Below, piece by piece: positions 52,796 through 62,179 of a stretch of 64,000 nucleotides of DNA. Where the stretch lies: positions 248,001 through 312,000 of the forward strand of contig NZ_KQ954287.1 of the NCBI RefSeq assembly GCF_001519055.1. The letters run 5' to 3'. The translations under genes were made by a program, and so were the position numbers. Source of the DNA: Novosphingobium sp. Fuku2-ISO-50 (lineage in GTDB: Bacteria; Pseudomonadota; Alphaproteobacteria; Sphingomonadales; Sphingomonadaceae). The notes under the pieces are model-generated. The model was not told the origin of the DNA, did no database searches, and worked only from the letters and a program-made list of their open reading frames with translations. Positions within the stretch are counted from its first letter, which is position 1. Every line of letters starts with the position of its first letter.

Positions 52796-55420
52796 TCAGA
52801 ACTTGACCTTGACGCCCGCTTCGAACGTCTGACCGTAGTATTCACGCTGGATCGGGCGATCGGAATTGCCTTCGTAATAGCGCAGCGGCGCGTTGGTGAT
52901 GTTCTTGACCGACCAGTAGACTTTCACGATCGAGGTCGCCTGATAGCTGCCGGTGTAGTCGAGCGTCAGGCGGTGATCGAGATAGACGTCCGTGGGGATC
53001 GAGGCATAGACAAAGCTTGTCGGCGCGCCCCCGATGCCAAAGATCGTGCGGTCGTCATATTTGAGCGACAGCCGCGATTCGACGCGACGGGCTTCATAGA
53101 ACAGCGCGGTGTTGGCGGTGAACCGCCCGGTGCCCGGCATGCGCACCGAAGGCGCACCGCTCGCCAGCACAACGGAACTGTCCGCAAAAGTGCCGTTGGC
53201 ATCGATCCCCAGCCCGTCGAACGGCGCAGGCAGATGCTTGAAGCGATTGACATATTGCAATTCGACCCCGCGCACATAGGTGCTCTGTGCGTTCTGGAAC
53301 GAGGTCCACTGATAGAGCGCAGCCCCCCCGGCGGGCGGCAAGGCGTAGAACACGCGCGGGGCGATGTAGTTCTGGATTTCCTTGTCGAAGAAGCCGAGCG
53401 AGACAATCCCGTCATCGGGCAGGTAATATTCCAGGCTGACGTCGAAATTGTTGCTGGTCGCAGGCTTCAGGTTGGGATTGCCCAGCGTGACTTTCTTGTT
53501 GGCGTCGTCGACCGATCCGTCCTGAATGGTCTGCAGGAAACCCGGGCGCGCGATACCGGTCGAATAGGTCGCGCGCGCGACCAGTCGGGGCGAAAATTCA
53601 TAACGCAGCTGCACGGTGGGGAACCAGTTGGTGTAGCTTGTCGACTGGTTATACTGCAGGCCGCCGAGCAGCGACTTGGTATGCTCCACCCGCACCCCGG
53701 CGAGCAACCCCAGCGCGCCGATATGGCCATGATACTGGACATAGCCTGCGGTAATGTCTTCGACATCGTCGAACGTGCCGCCGCGATAGGCGCTGTTGCC
53801 CAGGATCGGAGTTCCCGCGGCGAGCGGCGCGAGGCTCGCATTGGCGTTGAACAGGCTTTCCAGCGCTGCGGCATTGCCCGCATAGCCGATGTTGTAGGCA
53901 CCATAGAAACTGGTGAACGGCCCGTTGCCGGTCAGCGAGGCAAGCGTCTGGCCGGCCGCGCTATAGGTCACTTTCTGGCCGACGAGATCATACTTGTGGC
54001 GATAGCGCAGTTCACCGCCGAGCTTGATTTCATCATCGTGAGTAAGACCCGGCTCATAAGCGGCGTTAAAGCGATAGGAGTATTCGGCGTCCTTGGCATA
54101 TTCGTTGTTATTGTAGATGCTGGCCAGGTGATATTGAGTCGAATCGGTGAGGTTTGCACCGTTGACGTTCAGCAGCGGACGGCTGGAATTGCTGATATTG
54201 TCGTAATTGACGTTGAAAGCCTGCGCCGCATTGTAATCGCCGGGACCGACGAACGTCGAGTTGTAGTCATAGGGCTTGTTATAGGTCGCCTGGATATAGC
54301 TGGCCGACCAATCGAGCTTGAGCTTTTCAAACTCGTGTTCGCCACCGATTTGCAGCGCGACGTTGCGATGGGTTTCCTTTTCATCGCGCAATGTGTTGTC
54401 CGCCGAGGCGCCGGTCACGGCAAAGCCGTTGGGATTGGCCGGATCGACCGCGATCGTGCCCTGGCTGCCGTCGAGCCCGTTGATGATCAGGCGCTGGCGA
54501 TTGACCCGTTCCTGATACCCGGCCATCGAGCCGCGCAGATAGATCCGATGATCGTCGTTGGGCGTGATGTCGACTTCGCTGTAATAGCCGAAGCGTTCGC
54601 GGTGATATTGATAGCGGCGCAGTTCGTAGGACGAGACGACCTTGTCGGCGGTCTTGGTGCCAAACGTGATCGGCCCGCCCTGAAGGTCGAAGCTGTCGGC
54701 ATAATTGCCGATCTCGATATCGTCAAAGCCGCGCGCGTCGTTGTGTTCGTTCTGGGCGACGACGATATGCAGCAGCTTGCCGCCATCGCCATTATCGCCA
54801 AAGCTGTCGCCGAATGCGACTTCCTCGGTCAGATTGGTGGTCTTGCGCCGGGTTTCATAGCCTTCGCCCAATTGGCCTTCGAAGAAGAAGCCCGAATGGG
54901 TCAGCGCAGAACGCGGAGTCAGCTCGACCGAGCCGCCGATCCCTTCGGCCTCATGATCGGGCAGGCCGGTCTTGGTGACGACGAGACGGTCGATCGAGCC
55001 CGCCGGAATCGTGTCGAATTCGACCGCGCGGCCATTGCCCGAAAAGGCCGTGCCGCCCGCCTGCGTATTGAGCAGCGGCGCACCGCCGAACGTGGCCCCG
55101 TTGAGATTGCTGTCGATCCCGCGAATATTGACAAAGCGGCCTTCGCCGGTGTCGATCGACAGCGAAACGCCCGGAATGCGGCTGAGCGCTTCGGCGGCGT
55201 TGTAATCGGGATATTTGGCGATCGCTTCGGCGGCCTGGATGTTCTGCAGATTGGGCGCGATCTTTTCCTCGCTGCGCGCGGTCTTTTCCAGACGCGCGTT
55301 CACGACGATTTGCGCTTCGTCCTCCGCCTTTGCGCCATCGGCGGCGAAGCCCGATTGCGGCGCAAAAGCGATCAGGCCCAAAAACGAAATCGACGCCAGA
55401 TGCAGCGATTTGATAGACAT
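52796..55420 (-). CDS. TonB-dependent outer-membrane receptor 3
   Basis: An 874-residue receptor with signal peptide (FAPQSGFA-ADG, about residue 26), TonB-box-like QIVVNARLEK, a plug with RIPGVSLSIDTGEGRFVNIR and GGSVELTPRS, and a long barrel ending FEAGVKVKF. It fits the large Caulobacter/Xanthomonas-type receptors, often for sugars or aromatic/polyketide ligands. No SusD-like or inner-membrane transporter gene is next to it. Starts at ATG 55420. Ligand unknown. Confidence 0.92.
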   Translation of the reverse strand: MSIKSLHLASISFLGLIAFAPQSGFAADGAKAEDEAQIVVNARLEKTARSEEKIAPNLQNIQAAEAIAKYPDYNAAEALSRIPGVSLSIDTGEGRFVNIRGIDSNLNGATFGGAPLLNTQAGGTAFSGNGRAVEFDTIPAGSIDRLVVTKTGLPDHEAEGIGGSVELTPRSALTHSGFFFEGQLGEGYETRRKTTNLTEEVAFGDSFGDNGDGGKLLHIVVAQNEHNDARGFDDIEIGNYADSFDLQGGPITFGTKTADKVVSSYELRRYQYHRERFGYYSEVDITPNDDHRIYLRGSMAGYQERVNRQRLIINGLDGSQGTIAVDPANPNGFAVTGASADNTLRDEKETHRNVALQIGGEHEFEKLKLDWSASYIQATYNKPYDYNSTFVGPGDYNAAQAFNVNYDNISNSSRPLLNVNGANLTDSTQYHLASIYNNNEYAKDAEYSYRFNAAYEPGLTHDDEIKLGGELRYRHKYDLVGQKVTYSAAGQTLASLTGNGPFTSFYGAYNIGYAGNAAALESLFNANASLAPLAAGTPILGNSAYRGGTFDDVEDITAGYVQYHGHIGALGLLAGVRVEHTKSLLGGLQYNQSTSYTNWFPTVQLRYEFSPRLVARATYSTGIARPGFLQTIQDGSVDDANKKVTLGNPNLKPATSNNFDVSLEYYLPDDGIVSLGFFDKEIQNYIAPRVFYALPPAGGAALYQWTSFQNAQSTYVRGVELQYVNRFKHLPAPFDGLGIDANGTFADSSVVLASGAPSVRMPGTGRFTANTALFYEARRVESRLSLKYDDRTIFGIGGAPTSFVYASIPTDVYLDHRLTLDYTGSYQATSIVKVYWSVKNITNAPLRYYEGNSDRPIQREYYGQTFEAGVKVKF

Positions 55421-55447
55421 ATGCCCCCCACGAGCTGAATGACATTG

Positions 55448-55478
55448 GCCTCGCGGGTTCTGCCCGAACCCGCGAGGC
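55448..55478 (-). terminator. Perfect stem-loop upstream of TonB receptor 3
   Basis: GCCTCGCGGGTTC pairs perfectly (13 bp) with GAACCCGCGAGGC around TGCCC. It lies 82 bp beyond the outer-membrane protein gene and 28 bp before the receptor start. It may terminate the former or control the latter. No T-run follows on the minus strand. Confidence 0.6.
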
Positions 55479-55559
55479 GCGATGGGGGGCGTGTGACAGC
55501 CGCGTGCGACAAGTCGATGACATGCCGGCGCGCGCGGCTTTCATCCCGTCACGGAGGCG

Positions 55560-56603
55560 TCAAAAGCCGTAGTTGACCTGCAGCTTGAACAACGCCGGAG
55601 CAACCAGCTGCCCCATCGTATCCGCATTGTCGGACGGACGGGCGGCGTTGACATATTGCGCGATCGGGAATTCGACATCGCCATAGAGCGACAGCTTGCG
55701 CGTGATCTGGACGCGCAGGCCCGGCGCGATCATCAGGCGTTGATAGCCGGAATTGAGCGGATCGGCATTGTCGCCGCTGTCCCGCGCGCGAACCGAGCCG
55801 AGCAGTTGCAGCGTCGGCGACACGATCACTTTGCCCGCCGGAAGATCATAAGTCACACCCAGTCCGCCGTCGAACTCGTTGCCGGGGCGATAGCCGTCGC
55901 GCGTGGCCACGGCAAATTTGTACTGTGCCTGGACAAACCAACGCGCCGCACCGGCAATATGCCCGACATGATAGCCGCTGATCTCCAGATCGGTGCTGCC
56001 GGTGCCGGGCAATGTGTCGCGGTCATAAGGCTGGTTGCCGTATTGATCGGTGGGACTGGTATAGCGCCCGGTCGGCAGTTTGATCCCGATCCCGATCCCG
56101 GTCGACATATCCGCCGCAAAGCCGGTGTACGTCACGCGCAGCATGGCATCGCCAAGGTCGGTCAGCGGCACCTTTTCGGTGATCGGGTTGCCATTGGCAT
56201 CGGCGCCGGTGGTCGTGAAATTGCGATGCGCCAGCGGCAATTCGGCCATGATCATCCACTTGTGATGGATCACATAGTTGATGCCGAGCGTGTAGAAATC
56301 GGTCTGGATGCGCTTGTCGGAATTGTCGTCGGGGCTCGCGGAATGGCCCTGTTCGCGGTTCTTGTCCTGATCCATCGCGCTGAAGCGGGCAAACACCGAC
56401 AGGCCGCTGTCGGAATCCTGCGGCGTGATCGACGTCACCCCCGCATCAAAGATCCCGCAGCCGCAGGCGCAGGCCATCGCGCTTGCCGGGGCAAACCCGA
56501 TCATCAGCGCAAGGCCGGTCAGTGCCGAACGACGGATCGGAGTGAAAGCGGCAAACGCGCCACGCGCCGCAGGGCGCAGAATTTCGTACATCAAGTAAAG
56601 CAT
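55560..56603 (-). CDS. Outer-membrane beta-barrel-like protein with Cys-rich N-terminus
   Basis: A 347-residue exported protein. A signal peptide (GLALMIGFAPASAMA) is followed by CACGCGIFDAG, three cysteines in six residues, then alternating polar/hydrophobic strands with aromatic girdle residues and a C-terminal FKLQVNYGF that ends in Phe, as for barrel proteins. It may belong to the MetA/phenol-degradation-like OMP group. The CACGC cluster could bind metal. ATG 56603 is used. Gene is 134 bases downstream of DUF2946, same strand. Confidence 0.75.
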   Translation of the reverse strand: MLYLMYEILRPAARGAFAAFTPIRRSALTGLALMIGFAPASAMACACGCGIFDAGVTSITPQDSDSGLSVFARFSAMDQDKNREQGHSASPDDNSDKRIQTDFYTLGINYVIHHKWMIMAELPLAHRNFTTTGADANGNPITEKVPLTDLGDAMLRVTYTGFAADMSTGIGIGIKLPTGRYTSPTDQYGNQPYDRDTLPGTGSTDLEISGYHVGHIAGAARWFVQAQYKFAVATRDGYRPGNEFDGGLGVTYDLPAGKVIVSPTLQLLGSVRARDSGDNADPLNSGYQRLMIAPGLRVQITRKLSLYGDVEFPIAQYVNAARPSDNADTMGQLVAPALFKLQVNYGF

Positions 56604-56737
56604 CCTCTCGCCTCGGATGAGGAGAAGGGCCGGTGCGCCTGCAAGGGAGAAGGCTCGCCGACGACCGGCCCGGTCTGGCAACGGACCCGAGCGCGGCCAA
56701 CCCATGGAGGATTCAGCCGGTCGCGCGGATCAGAATG

Positions 56738-57160
56738 TCAGACCAGGGCAGGCGGCGCGCGCAGCGGCGGCCGAAGGCGCGAAAACGGTCGCGGCGCCGG
56801 GAAGGCAGGCCCCGCAACGCCCAGCACAAGAATAAAGGCCAGCGCCAGCGCAAGCTGGATCGGATCGGCCCCGGCCAAACCGGCGTGGCCCAGCGCGGAA
56901 AACGGGCAGGCCTGTTGATCGTGCAGCGACTTGCCCGCATCGCCCTGCTTGCCGACCTGCCCTTTGGCGACAAGCACAACGGCCTGGCCGAAATGGGGTT
57001 CGCTGTCGGCATAACCGTCGCAAATCCGCACGGTCAGCACGTGGGCCTCGCCGCCGATCATGTATCCGGCGGGAACCAGCGCCTTCATCGCCAACGCGAG
57101 CGCGATCACGGCCACAGCCATGCCGCGATTCCGCAGAAAAAAGGCGCGCAAACGGTTCAT
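56738..57160 (-). CDS. DUF2946-family protein
   Basis: A 140-residue protein with an N-terminal hydrophobic helix (AVAVIALALAMKALVPAGY), a CPFSALGHA motif with one cysteine and a C-terminal hydrophobic segment. DUF2946 proteins lie next to TonB receptors and metal (copper) genes, so a metal link is plausible. ATG 57160 is preferred to TTG 57166. Precedes the Cys-rich outer-membrane protein. Confidence 0.75.
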   Translation of the reverse strand: MNRLRAFFLRNRGMAVAVIALALAMKALVPAGYMIGGEAHVLTVRICDGYADSEPHFGQAVVLVAKGQVGKQGDAGKSLHDQQACPFSALGHAGLAGADPIQLALALAFILVLGVAGPAFPAPRPFSRLRPPLRAPPALV

Positions 57161-57219
57161 TGCCAAGGCGACTTACGCCAGAGCCGCGAGGCTGTCATCC
57201 GCTTTTGGCCCGCGCACCA

Positions 57220-58614
57220 TCAGATCGGGGCAAGCGCCTTGGCAAACTTGGCATCGACCGGCGCGCCGCCGTTGCGGAAATCGGCGGCATCGATCCGGGC
57301 AAAGGCGTTCTGGATATAGCGCACGCCGACCCAGCGCAGCGGTTCGATTTCCCACAGCCGCCCGGGCGCGCGGACCATCGGCAGATCGCAGGCATAGGCC
57401 GGGGTTTCGCCGATCAGCCCCGCCAGCGTCCGCCCTGCCAAGGCGCTCGTTGCCACGCCGCGACCGGTATAGCCGAACACATTGGCAAGCCCGCGCGCAC
57501 GATCGAAATGCACCGAAGGCAGGCCATCGCGCGGCACCCCGAGATAGCCGCCCCAGGCATGGGCGATCGGCACATCGCGCAAGACCGGAAACCAGTCGCG
57601 CAAAGTCGCGATGATCGGTTGATAGAGCGCGGGGTCGGCCAGCGCGGCTTCGGGCATGCGCGATCCGGCAAGATAGGGCGCGCCCCGGCTGCCGAACAGG
57701 ATGCGCCCGTCGCGCGTGCGTGTCAGATAGTCCTTGGTATAGGCCTGCGAGCTGAGGCTTTCGTGTCCCGCCCAGCCGATCTGATCCCAGGTCGCCGCAT
57801 CGAGCGGGGCGGTCGCCACGATCATCGACGAGATCGGCAGCAATTGCCGATGCCAGCCGGGCAGGCCCGACAGATAGGCCTCGCCCGCCAGAACCACGGC
57901 GCGCCGCGCGGTCACCATGCCGCCACGCGTCTCCAGCATGGCGGGTTGTCCGGGGCGCACGGCGGTCACTTCGGTGCCTTCGTAAATCCGGCCGCCGCGT
58001 GCCTCGACCGCGCGGGCCAGCCCCCGCACCAGCCGCGCCGGATGCACCGAAGCGCCCGACGCCGTGGTCATCCCGCCCAGCACCCGGCTGACCCGCACGC
58101 GCGCCTGCGCCTCGCCCGCGCCGAGCATGGCGCTGTCTTCGGCAAGGCCGAGCCGGTCATAGGCGGCATAAGTCGCTTGCAACGAAGCCAATTGCCGCTC
58201 GGTCCGCGCGATCGCGAGCAGGCCGCCATGCGTGTAATGCGCGTCGATCCGTTCCTCGTCGCAGATCCGGCCGATGTCTTCGACAATCGCATGCTGCGCA
58301 CGGATCGTCTTGCGCGCGACATCGGCGCCAAACTGCTTTTCCAGCTCGTCGATCAGCACCGGAAACCGCGGGGAACACCAGCCGCCGTTGCGACCCGAAG
58401 CGCCATGGCCGCAGATATGGCGCTCAAACACGGCGACTTTGAGATCGGGATTGGCCTTGAGCAGGAAATAGGCCGTCCACAGCCCGGAAAACCCGCCGCC
58501 CAGAATCGCGACATCGACTGTCGCGTCGCCCGCCAGCGGCGCGCGCGGCGTCAGGTCATCGCCGCAGCTTTCCATCCAGTAGATCGCGCCATAGCGCGTT
58601 GCCGTCTCGCTCAT
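57220..58614 (-). CDS. FAD-dependent amine/amino-acid oxidoreductase (DadA/PuuB type)
   Basis: A 464-residue flavoprotein of the DAO family. The N-terminal Rossmann loop is VAILGGGFSGLWTAYFLLK, the FAD ribose segment is GHGASGRNGGWCSP, and C-terminal FGYTGRGVATSALAGRTLAG is typical of PuuB/OrdL enzymes. Oxidises an amine or amino acid imported by the transporter upstream. ATG 58614 has GGGA nine bases upstream; ATG 58623 is an alternative. Electron acceptor (oxygen or chain) unknown. Confidence 0.88.
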   Translation of the reverse strand: MSETATRYGAIYWMESCGDDLTPRAPLAGDATVDVAILGGGFSGLWTAYFLLKANPDLKVAVFERHICGHGASGRNGGWCSPRFPVLIDELEKQFGADVARKTIRAQHAIVEDIGRICDEERIDAHYTHGGLLAIARTERQLASLQATYAAYDRLGLAEDSAMLGAGEAQARVRVSRVLGGMTTASGASVHPARLVRGLARAVEARGGRIYEGTEVTAVRPGQPAMLETRGGMVTARRAVVLAGEAYLSGLPGWHRQLLPISSMIVATAPLDAATWDQIGWAGHESLSSQAYTKDYLTRTRDGRILFGSRGAPYLAGSRMPEAALADPALYQPIIATLRDWFPVLRDVPIAHAWGGYLGVPRDGLPSVHFDRARGLANVFGYTGRGVATSALAGRTLAGLIGETPAYACDLPMVRAPGRLWEIEPLRWVGVRYIQNAFARIDAADFRNGGAPVDAKFAKALAPI

Positions 58615-58648
58615 GATGCTCATTCCCGTTGTGCAAGGCCCCAAAGGG

Positions 58649-59374
58649 TCAAGTCCTGTGCAGCACGCGGGCGAGGAAGCGCGCGGTGCGTGCCTCGCGC
58701 GGGTGCGTCAATACGTCTGCCGCCACGCCCTGTTCGGCGATCACGCCCTGATCGACAAAGGCAACGCGGTCGGCAACGCCGCGCGCGAAATCGATCTCGT
58801 GCGTGACGATCAGCATGGTCATGCCTTCCTCGGCCAGCTCGCGCATGACCGCCAGAACTTCGCCGACACGCTCCGGATCGAGCGCGGACGTCGGCTCGTC
58901 AAACAGGATCGCTTCGGGCCGCAGCGCGAGCGCGCGGGCAATGCCGACGCGCTGTTGCTGCCCGCCCGAGAGCGCGTGGGGCAGGCTGTGCGCATGATCG
59001 GCCATGTCGACGCGCGCGAGCAGGTCCATCGCCCGCGCCTTTGCCTCGGCACGGGGCTCGCCATGAACATAGACCGGCGCCTCGATCACGTTTTCGAGCA
59101 CGGTGCGATGCGGAAACAGATTGAACCGCTGAAACACCATGGCGACGCGGCGGCGGATCGCGGGCAGCGATGCGTCGGTCACCACTGTCCCGTCGACGCG
59201 GATCGTGCCGCCATCGTGGCGTTCGAGCCCGTTGATACAGCGCAGCACGGTCGATTTGCCCGATCCCGACGGGCCGATCAGGCACAGCACTTCGCCGCGT
59301 GCGACGGTCAGATCGACGCCGTTGAGCACATGCCTGTCGCCAAACCGCTTGGTGACGCCTTCGAGCGTGATCAT
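58649..59374 (-). CDS. Polar amino-acid ABC transporter, ATPase
   Basis: A 241-residue ABC ATPase of the HisP/GlnQ type: Walker A GPSGSGKS, signature [15 protein letters not shown], Walker [13 protein letters not shown] and H-loop THEIDFA. It energises the permease, whose stop overlaps its start (ATGA). Start at ATG 59374. Confidence 0.93.
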   Translation of the reverse strand: MITLEGVTKRFGDRHVLNGVDLTVARGEVLCLIGPSGSGKSTVLRCINGLERHDGGTIRVDGTVVTDASLPAIRRRVAMVFQRFNLFPHRTVLENVIEAPVYVHGEPRAEAKARAMDLLARVDMADHAHSLPHALSGGQQQRVGIARALALRPEAILFDEPTSALDPERVGEVLAVMRELAEEGMTMLIVTHEIDFARGVADRVAFVDQGVIAEQGVAADVLTHPREARTARFLARVLHRT

Positions 59375-60024
59375 GCCACCCGCCCTTTCCGTTCGAGCAT
59401 GCGCACCAGCGCCGAAAGCGGCAGGCTGGCGGCGAGATAAAGCAGCGCGATCAGCGCATAGACCGATCCGTTCTTGAAAGTCGAAATCGCCAGAAGCTGG
59501 CCTTCGCGAGTGAGTTCGGCAATCGTGATGGTCGATGCGATCGAGGTGTCCTTCAACAGCATGACCATCGAATTGCCCATCGCGGGCAAGGCATGGCGCA
59601 AGCCCAGCGGCGCGATCACCCGGCGCCACAGCGTAAAGCGGTTCATCCCCAGCGCATCGCCCGCCTCGATCAGCCCTTTGTCGACCGCGCCGATCCCGCC
59701 GCGCATGTTTTCCGCCTGATAGACCGAATAGGCGAGGCCAAGCCCGATCACCCCGGCGGCAAAGGGCGGCAGATCGAGCCCCCAGTCGGGCAGCACGAAA
59801 TAGATGAAGAACAGTTGCACGATGATCGGAATCCCGCGCACCACCGTGATCACCGTGCGCGCGGTCCAGCGCCAGGGCGCCGCCTTTGCCCGGCCCATCA
59901 CCACCCAGACCATGCCCAGCACAAGACTGAGCGACAGCGCGCAAAGCGTCAGTTCCAGCGTGACCGCCAGCCCCCGCAGCAGGACCGGCAGGAACAGCAC
60001 GGTATCGGCCCAAAAGTCGCTCAT
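59371..60024 (-). CDS. Polar amino-acid ABC transporter, permease
   Basis: A 217-residue inner-membrane permease of the HisM/GlnP type, with five helices and the EAA loop [20 protein letters not shown]. Only one permease gene is present, so it may form a homodimer. Coupled at both ends by ATGA. Confidence 0.92.
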   Translation of the reverse strand: MSDFWADTVLFLPVLLRGLAVTLELTLCALSLSLVLGMVWVVMGRAKAAPWRWTARTVITVVRGIPIIVQLFFIYFVLPDWGLDLPPFAAGVIGLGLAYSVYQAENMRGGIGAVDKGLIEAGDALGMNRFTLWRRVIAPLGLRHALPAMGNSMVMLLKDTSIASTITIAELTREGQLLAISTFKNGSVYALIALLYLAASLPLSALVRMLERKGRVA

Positions 60025-60827
60025 GCCTGCCCCTCCCCTTCATCGAGCCGCCAATGATGCAGGATCGGCGCAAGATCCCGGCGCCCCGGCCCGTCGAGCA
60101 CGCCATCGATCCGCGCGATCAGCGCGGCATCCTTGCGCCCGATCAGGCACAACGGCTCCTTGCCCGGAGAGCGGAACTCGCCGACCAGCCGCAAGGGCCA
60201 GCGCGGACCGACGCGCAAGATCGTGCGCAGGATCGGTTCATCGCCATAGACCGCATCGATCCGGCCATGGACACAATCGCGCAGCATGTCGCCCAGCCCC
60301 TGATAGGTCATGACCTGCTCCACCCCCGCGTCATGCACCTGATCGACAAAGCGCGTGCCGATCTGCGCGCCGACGCGCATCCCGCGCAAGGCCGCAAGAT
60401 CGGCAAAACGCCCCGGATGATCGGCGCGCAGCACCAGCCCCCCGGCATAAGCGAACACCGGGCTGGAAAACCCGACCAGCGCCTCGCGCGCCGGGGTGCG
60501 CAACATCGCCGCAGCGATCAGGTCGATGCGTCCGGTGGTCAGCGAAGGGATCAGCGCGGCAAACGGCACGATGCGAAATTCGGGCACCAGACCCAGCCGC
60601 GCGGCAAGCATCCCGGCAATATCGACCATGGCGCCGGTCAACCGGTTGCTGAACGGATCGACATAGCTGAACGGCACCCCGCTCGGCGAAGCGCCGATGA
60701 CGACGGTGCGCGGATCGCGGGCCGCTTTGCCGCACCCCGCCAGCATCGCCGCGCCCAATCCGCCGGCCACAAGCCCCGCAACCGCCGTGCGGCGCGTCAG
60801 GCTGGTCGATCGATCGGCTGGTGACAA
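60021..60827 (-). CDS. Amino-acid ABC transporter, substrate-binding lipoprotein
   Basis: A 268-residue family 3 solute-binding protein. The signal has twin arginines ([12 protein letters not shown]) and a lipobox (LAGC), so it is probably a Tat-exported lipoprotein. The mature part has [21 protein letters not shown] and [15 protein letters not shown] typical of the family. TTG 60827 is the likely start. First gene of the transporter/oxidase operon. Confidence 0.88.
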   Translation of the reverse strand: MSPADRSTSLTRRTAVAGLVAGGLGAAMLAGCGKAARDPRTVVIGASPSGVPFSYVDPFSNRLTGAMVDIAGMLAARLGLVPEFRIVPFAALIPSLTTGRIDLIAAAMLRTPAREALVGFSSPVFAYAGGLVLRADHPGRFADLAALRGMRVGAQIGTRFVDQVHDAGVEQVMTYQGLGDMLRDCVHGRIDAVYGDEPILRTILRVGPRWPLRLVGEFRSPGKEPLCLIGRKDAALIARIDGVLDGPGRRDLAPILHHWRLDEGEGQA

Positions 60828-60950
60828 GGCTGGTTCCCGTTCGCGACAGCGCCCTCGTGGCGCTGCCGATCTGCGCCATGACTATGCTCCGGCACGCGCC
60901 CCGCCGAAAGGCCTTGCGTCACCGCCCCATGGTGACTTCAAGACAACACT

Positions 60951-61934
60951 TCAGGCCGGTGCGACCGAGGCCAGATGGCGCACCAGCCAATCGCGGAAAT
61001 TGCCGATCGCCCGGCCCCGCCAACCGTCGGCGCGCGCGGTAAACCAGTAACTGCCGAGAAAGACCGGATCCCAGGCACCCACTTCGACCAGCCGTCCCTC
61101 GGCAAGGTCATCCAGCACGAGCAGCGTGTTGGCGAGCGCGATCCCCTGCCCCTGGCGCGCCGCGCCGAGCGTCAGATGCCCCTGCCAGAAACGCGAGCCA
61201 CGCAAATCCGTCGGCGCCTCGACATCCAGACAGCCCAGCCAGCGGCGCCACTGGTTGGCGTTCGCCTCGTGCAGCAACGTGTGGCGCAAGAGATCGGCGG
61301 GCCGGTCGACAACGGGTGCGGCGGCCAGATACGATGGCGCCGCCACCGCGAGGATGCGAGGCCGCGCCACTGTCACGCTGCGCAGCCGGTCGGGCAGGGT
61401 CGGCACCTGGCCGTCGATCACGTAATGCACCCAGGCATCGGCCTGTTGCGCATCGAAATCGGGCAGGACTTCGCTTGGCTGCACTTCGAGCCCGAGATCG
61501 GGATAGCTCGCCTGAAACCCGCCGATGCGCCCGACCAGCCATTGCGAGGCGAGGCCCGGCATGCACCAGATGCGCAAATGCGTGTCGCTGCCCTGAAACT
61601 GCAAATCGGATGTCGCGTTGGCCAGTTCTGCCAGCGCGCGCATGACATGACGGTAATAGATCAGTCCCTGCGGCGTCAGCCGCCCGCCGCGCCCCGCGCC
61701 GCGTTCGACCAGCGCGGTGCCGGTCCATTGTTCCAATGTGCGCAGATGGCGGCTGATCGCGGCATGATCGACCGCCAGTTCGACCGCCGCGCGGCGGATG
61801 CCGCCAAGCGCACCGACCGCCTCGAACGCGCGCAAGGCGGCAAACGGCGGCAGCTTTGCGCGCTGTTCGCGCGAAAGACCGCTGCCCCGGCCCCCAACCG
61901 GATCAACCCCCGGATCATCCCCCAGGTCATTCAC
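60951..61934 (-). CDS. LysR-family regulator, GcvA-like
   Basis: A 327-residue regulator with HTH (FAALRAFEAVGALGGIRRAA, then VDHAAISRHLRTLE) and effector domain typical of GcvA. GTG 61934 is the most likely start but no strong ribosome site is visible; the frame stays open to 62195. It is divergent from the RND efflux operon and 123 bp upstream of the amino-acid transporter operon on the same strand; either could be the target. Confidence 0.82.
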   Translation of the reverse strand: MNDLGDDPGVDPVGGRGSGLSREQRAKLPPFAALRAFEAVGALGGIRRAAVELAVDHAAISRHLRTLEQWTGTALVERGAGRGGRLTPQGLIYYRHVMRALAELANATSDLQFQGSDTHLRIWCMPGLASQWLVGRIGGFQASYPDLGLEVQPSEVLPDFDAQQADAWVHYVIDGQVPTLPDRLRSVTVARPRILAVAAPSYLAAAPVVDRPADLLRHTLLHEANANQWRRWLGCLDVEAPTDLRGSRFWQGHLTLGAARQGQGIALANTLLVLDDLAEGRLVEVGAWDPVFLGSYWFTARADGWRGRAIGNFRDWLVRHLASVAPA

Positions 61935-62099
61935 TGTGTCGGAAACAGACTGCAACCGCCAACGCCTTTCGAGCCCAACGCCTTTCGAGCTTGACCACGA
62001 GCATCGCCAATCCGGGGGTCTTGTCAATCCAGCCGGGCGCGCGCGGGCGACACTTGTCTCGCCATGGCGAAACCCTTGCGATTCTTTAATCCGCCGCAG

Positions 62100-62116
62100 T
62101 GCAAAAAAACATTGCA
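62100..62116. promoter_or_regulatory. Possible LysR operator before the RND operon
   Basis: TGCAA (62100-62104) and TTGCA (62112-62116) are inverted with a 7-bp A-rich spacer; this lies in the divergent lysR/RND gap, 64 bp before the adaptor start. Confidence 0.45.
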
Positions 62117-62179
62117 AGCGAACGGCAAGCAACCCATCGCACGCCTCGAAAATTCCAATTGTGCGGGGCATGCAAGCAA

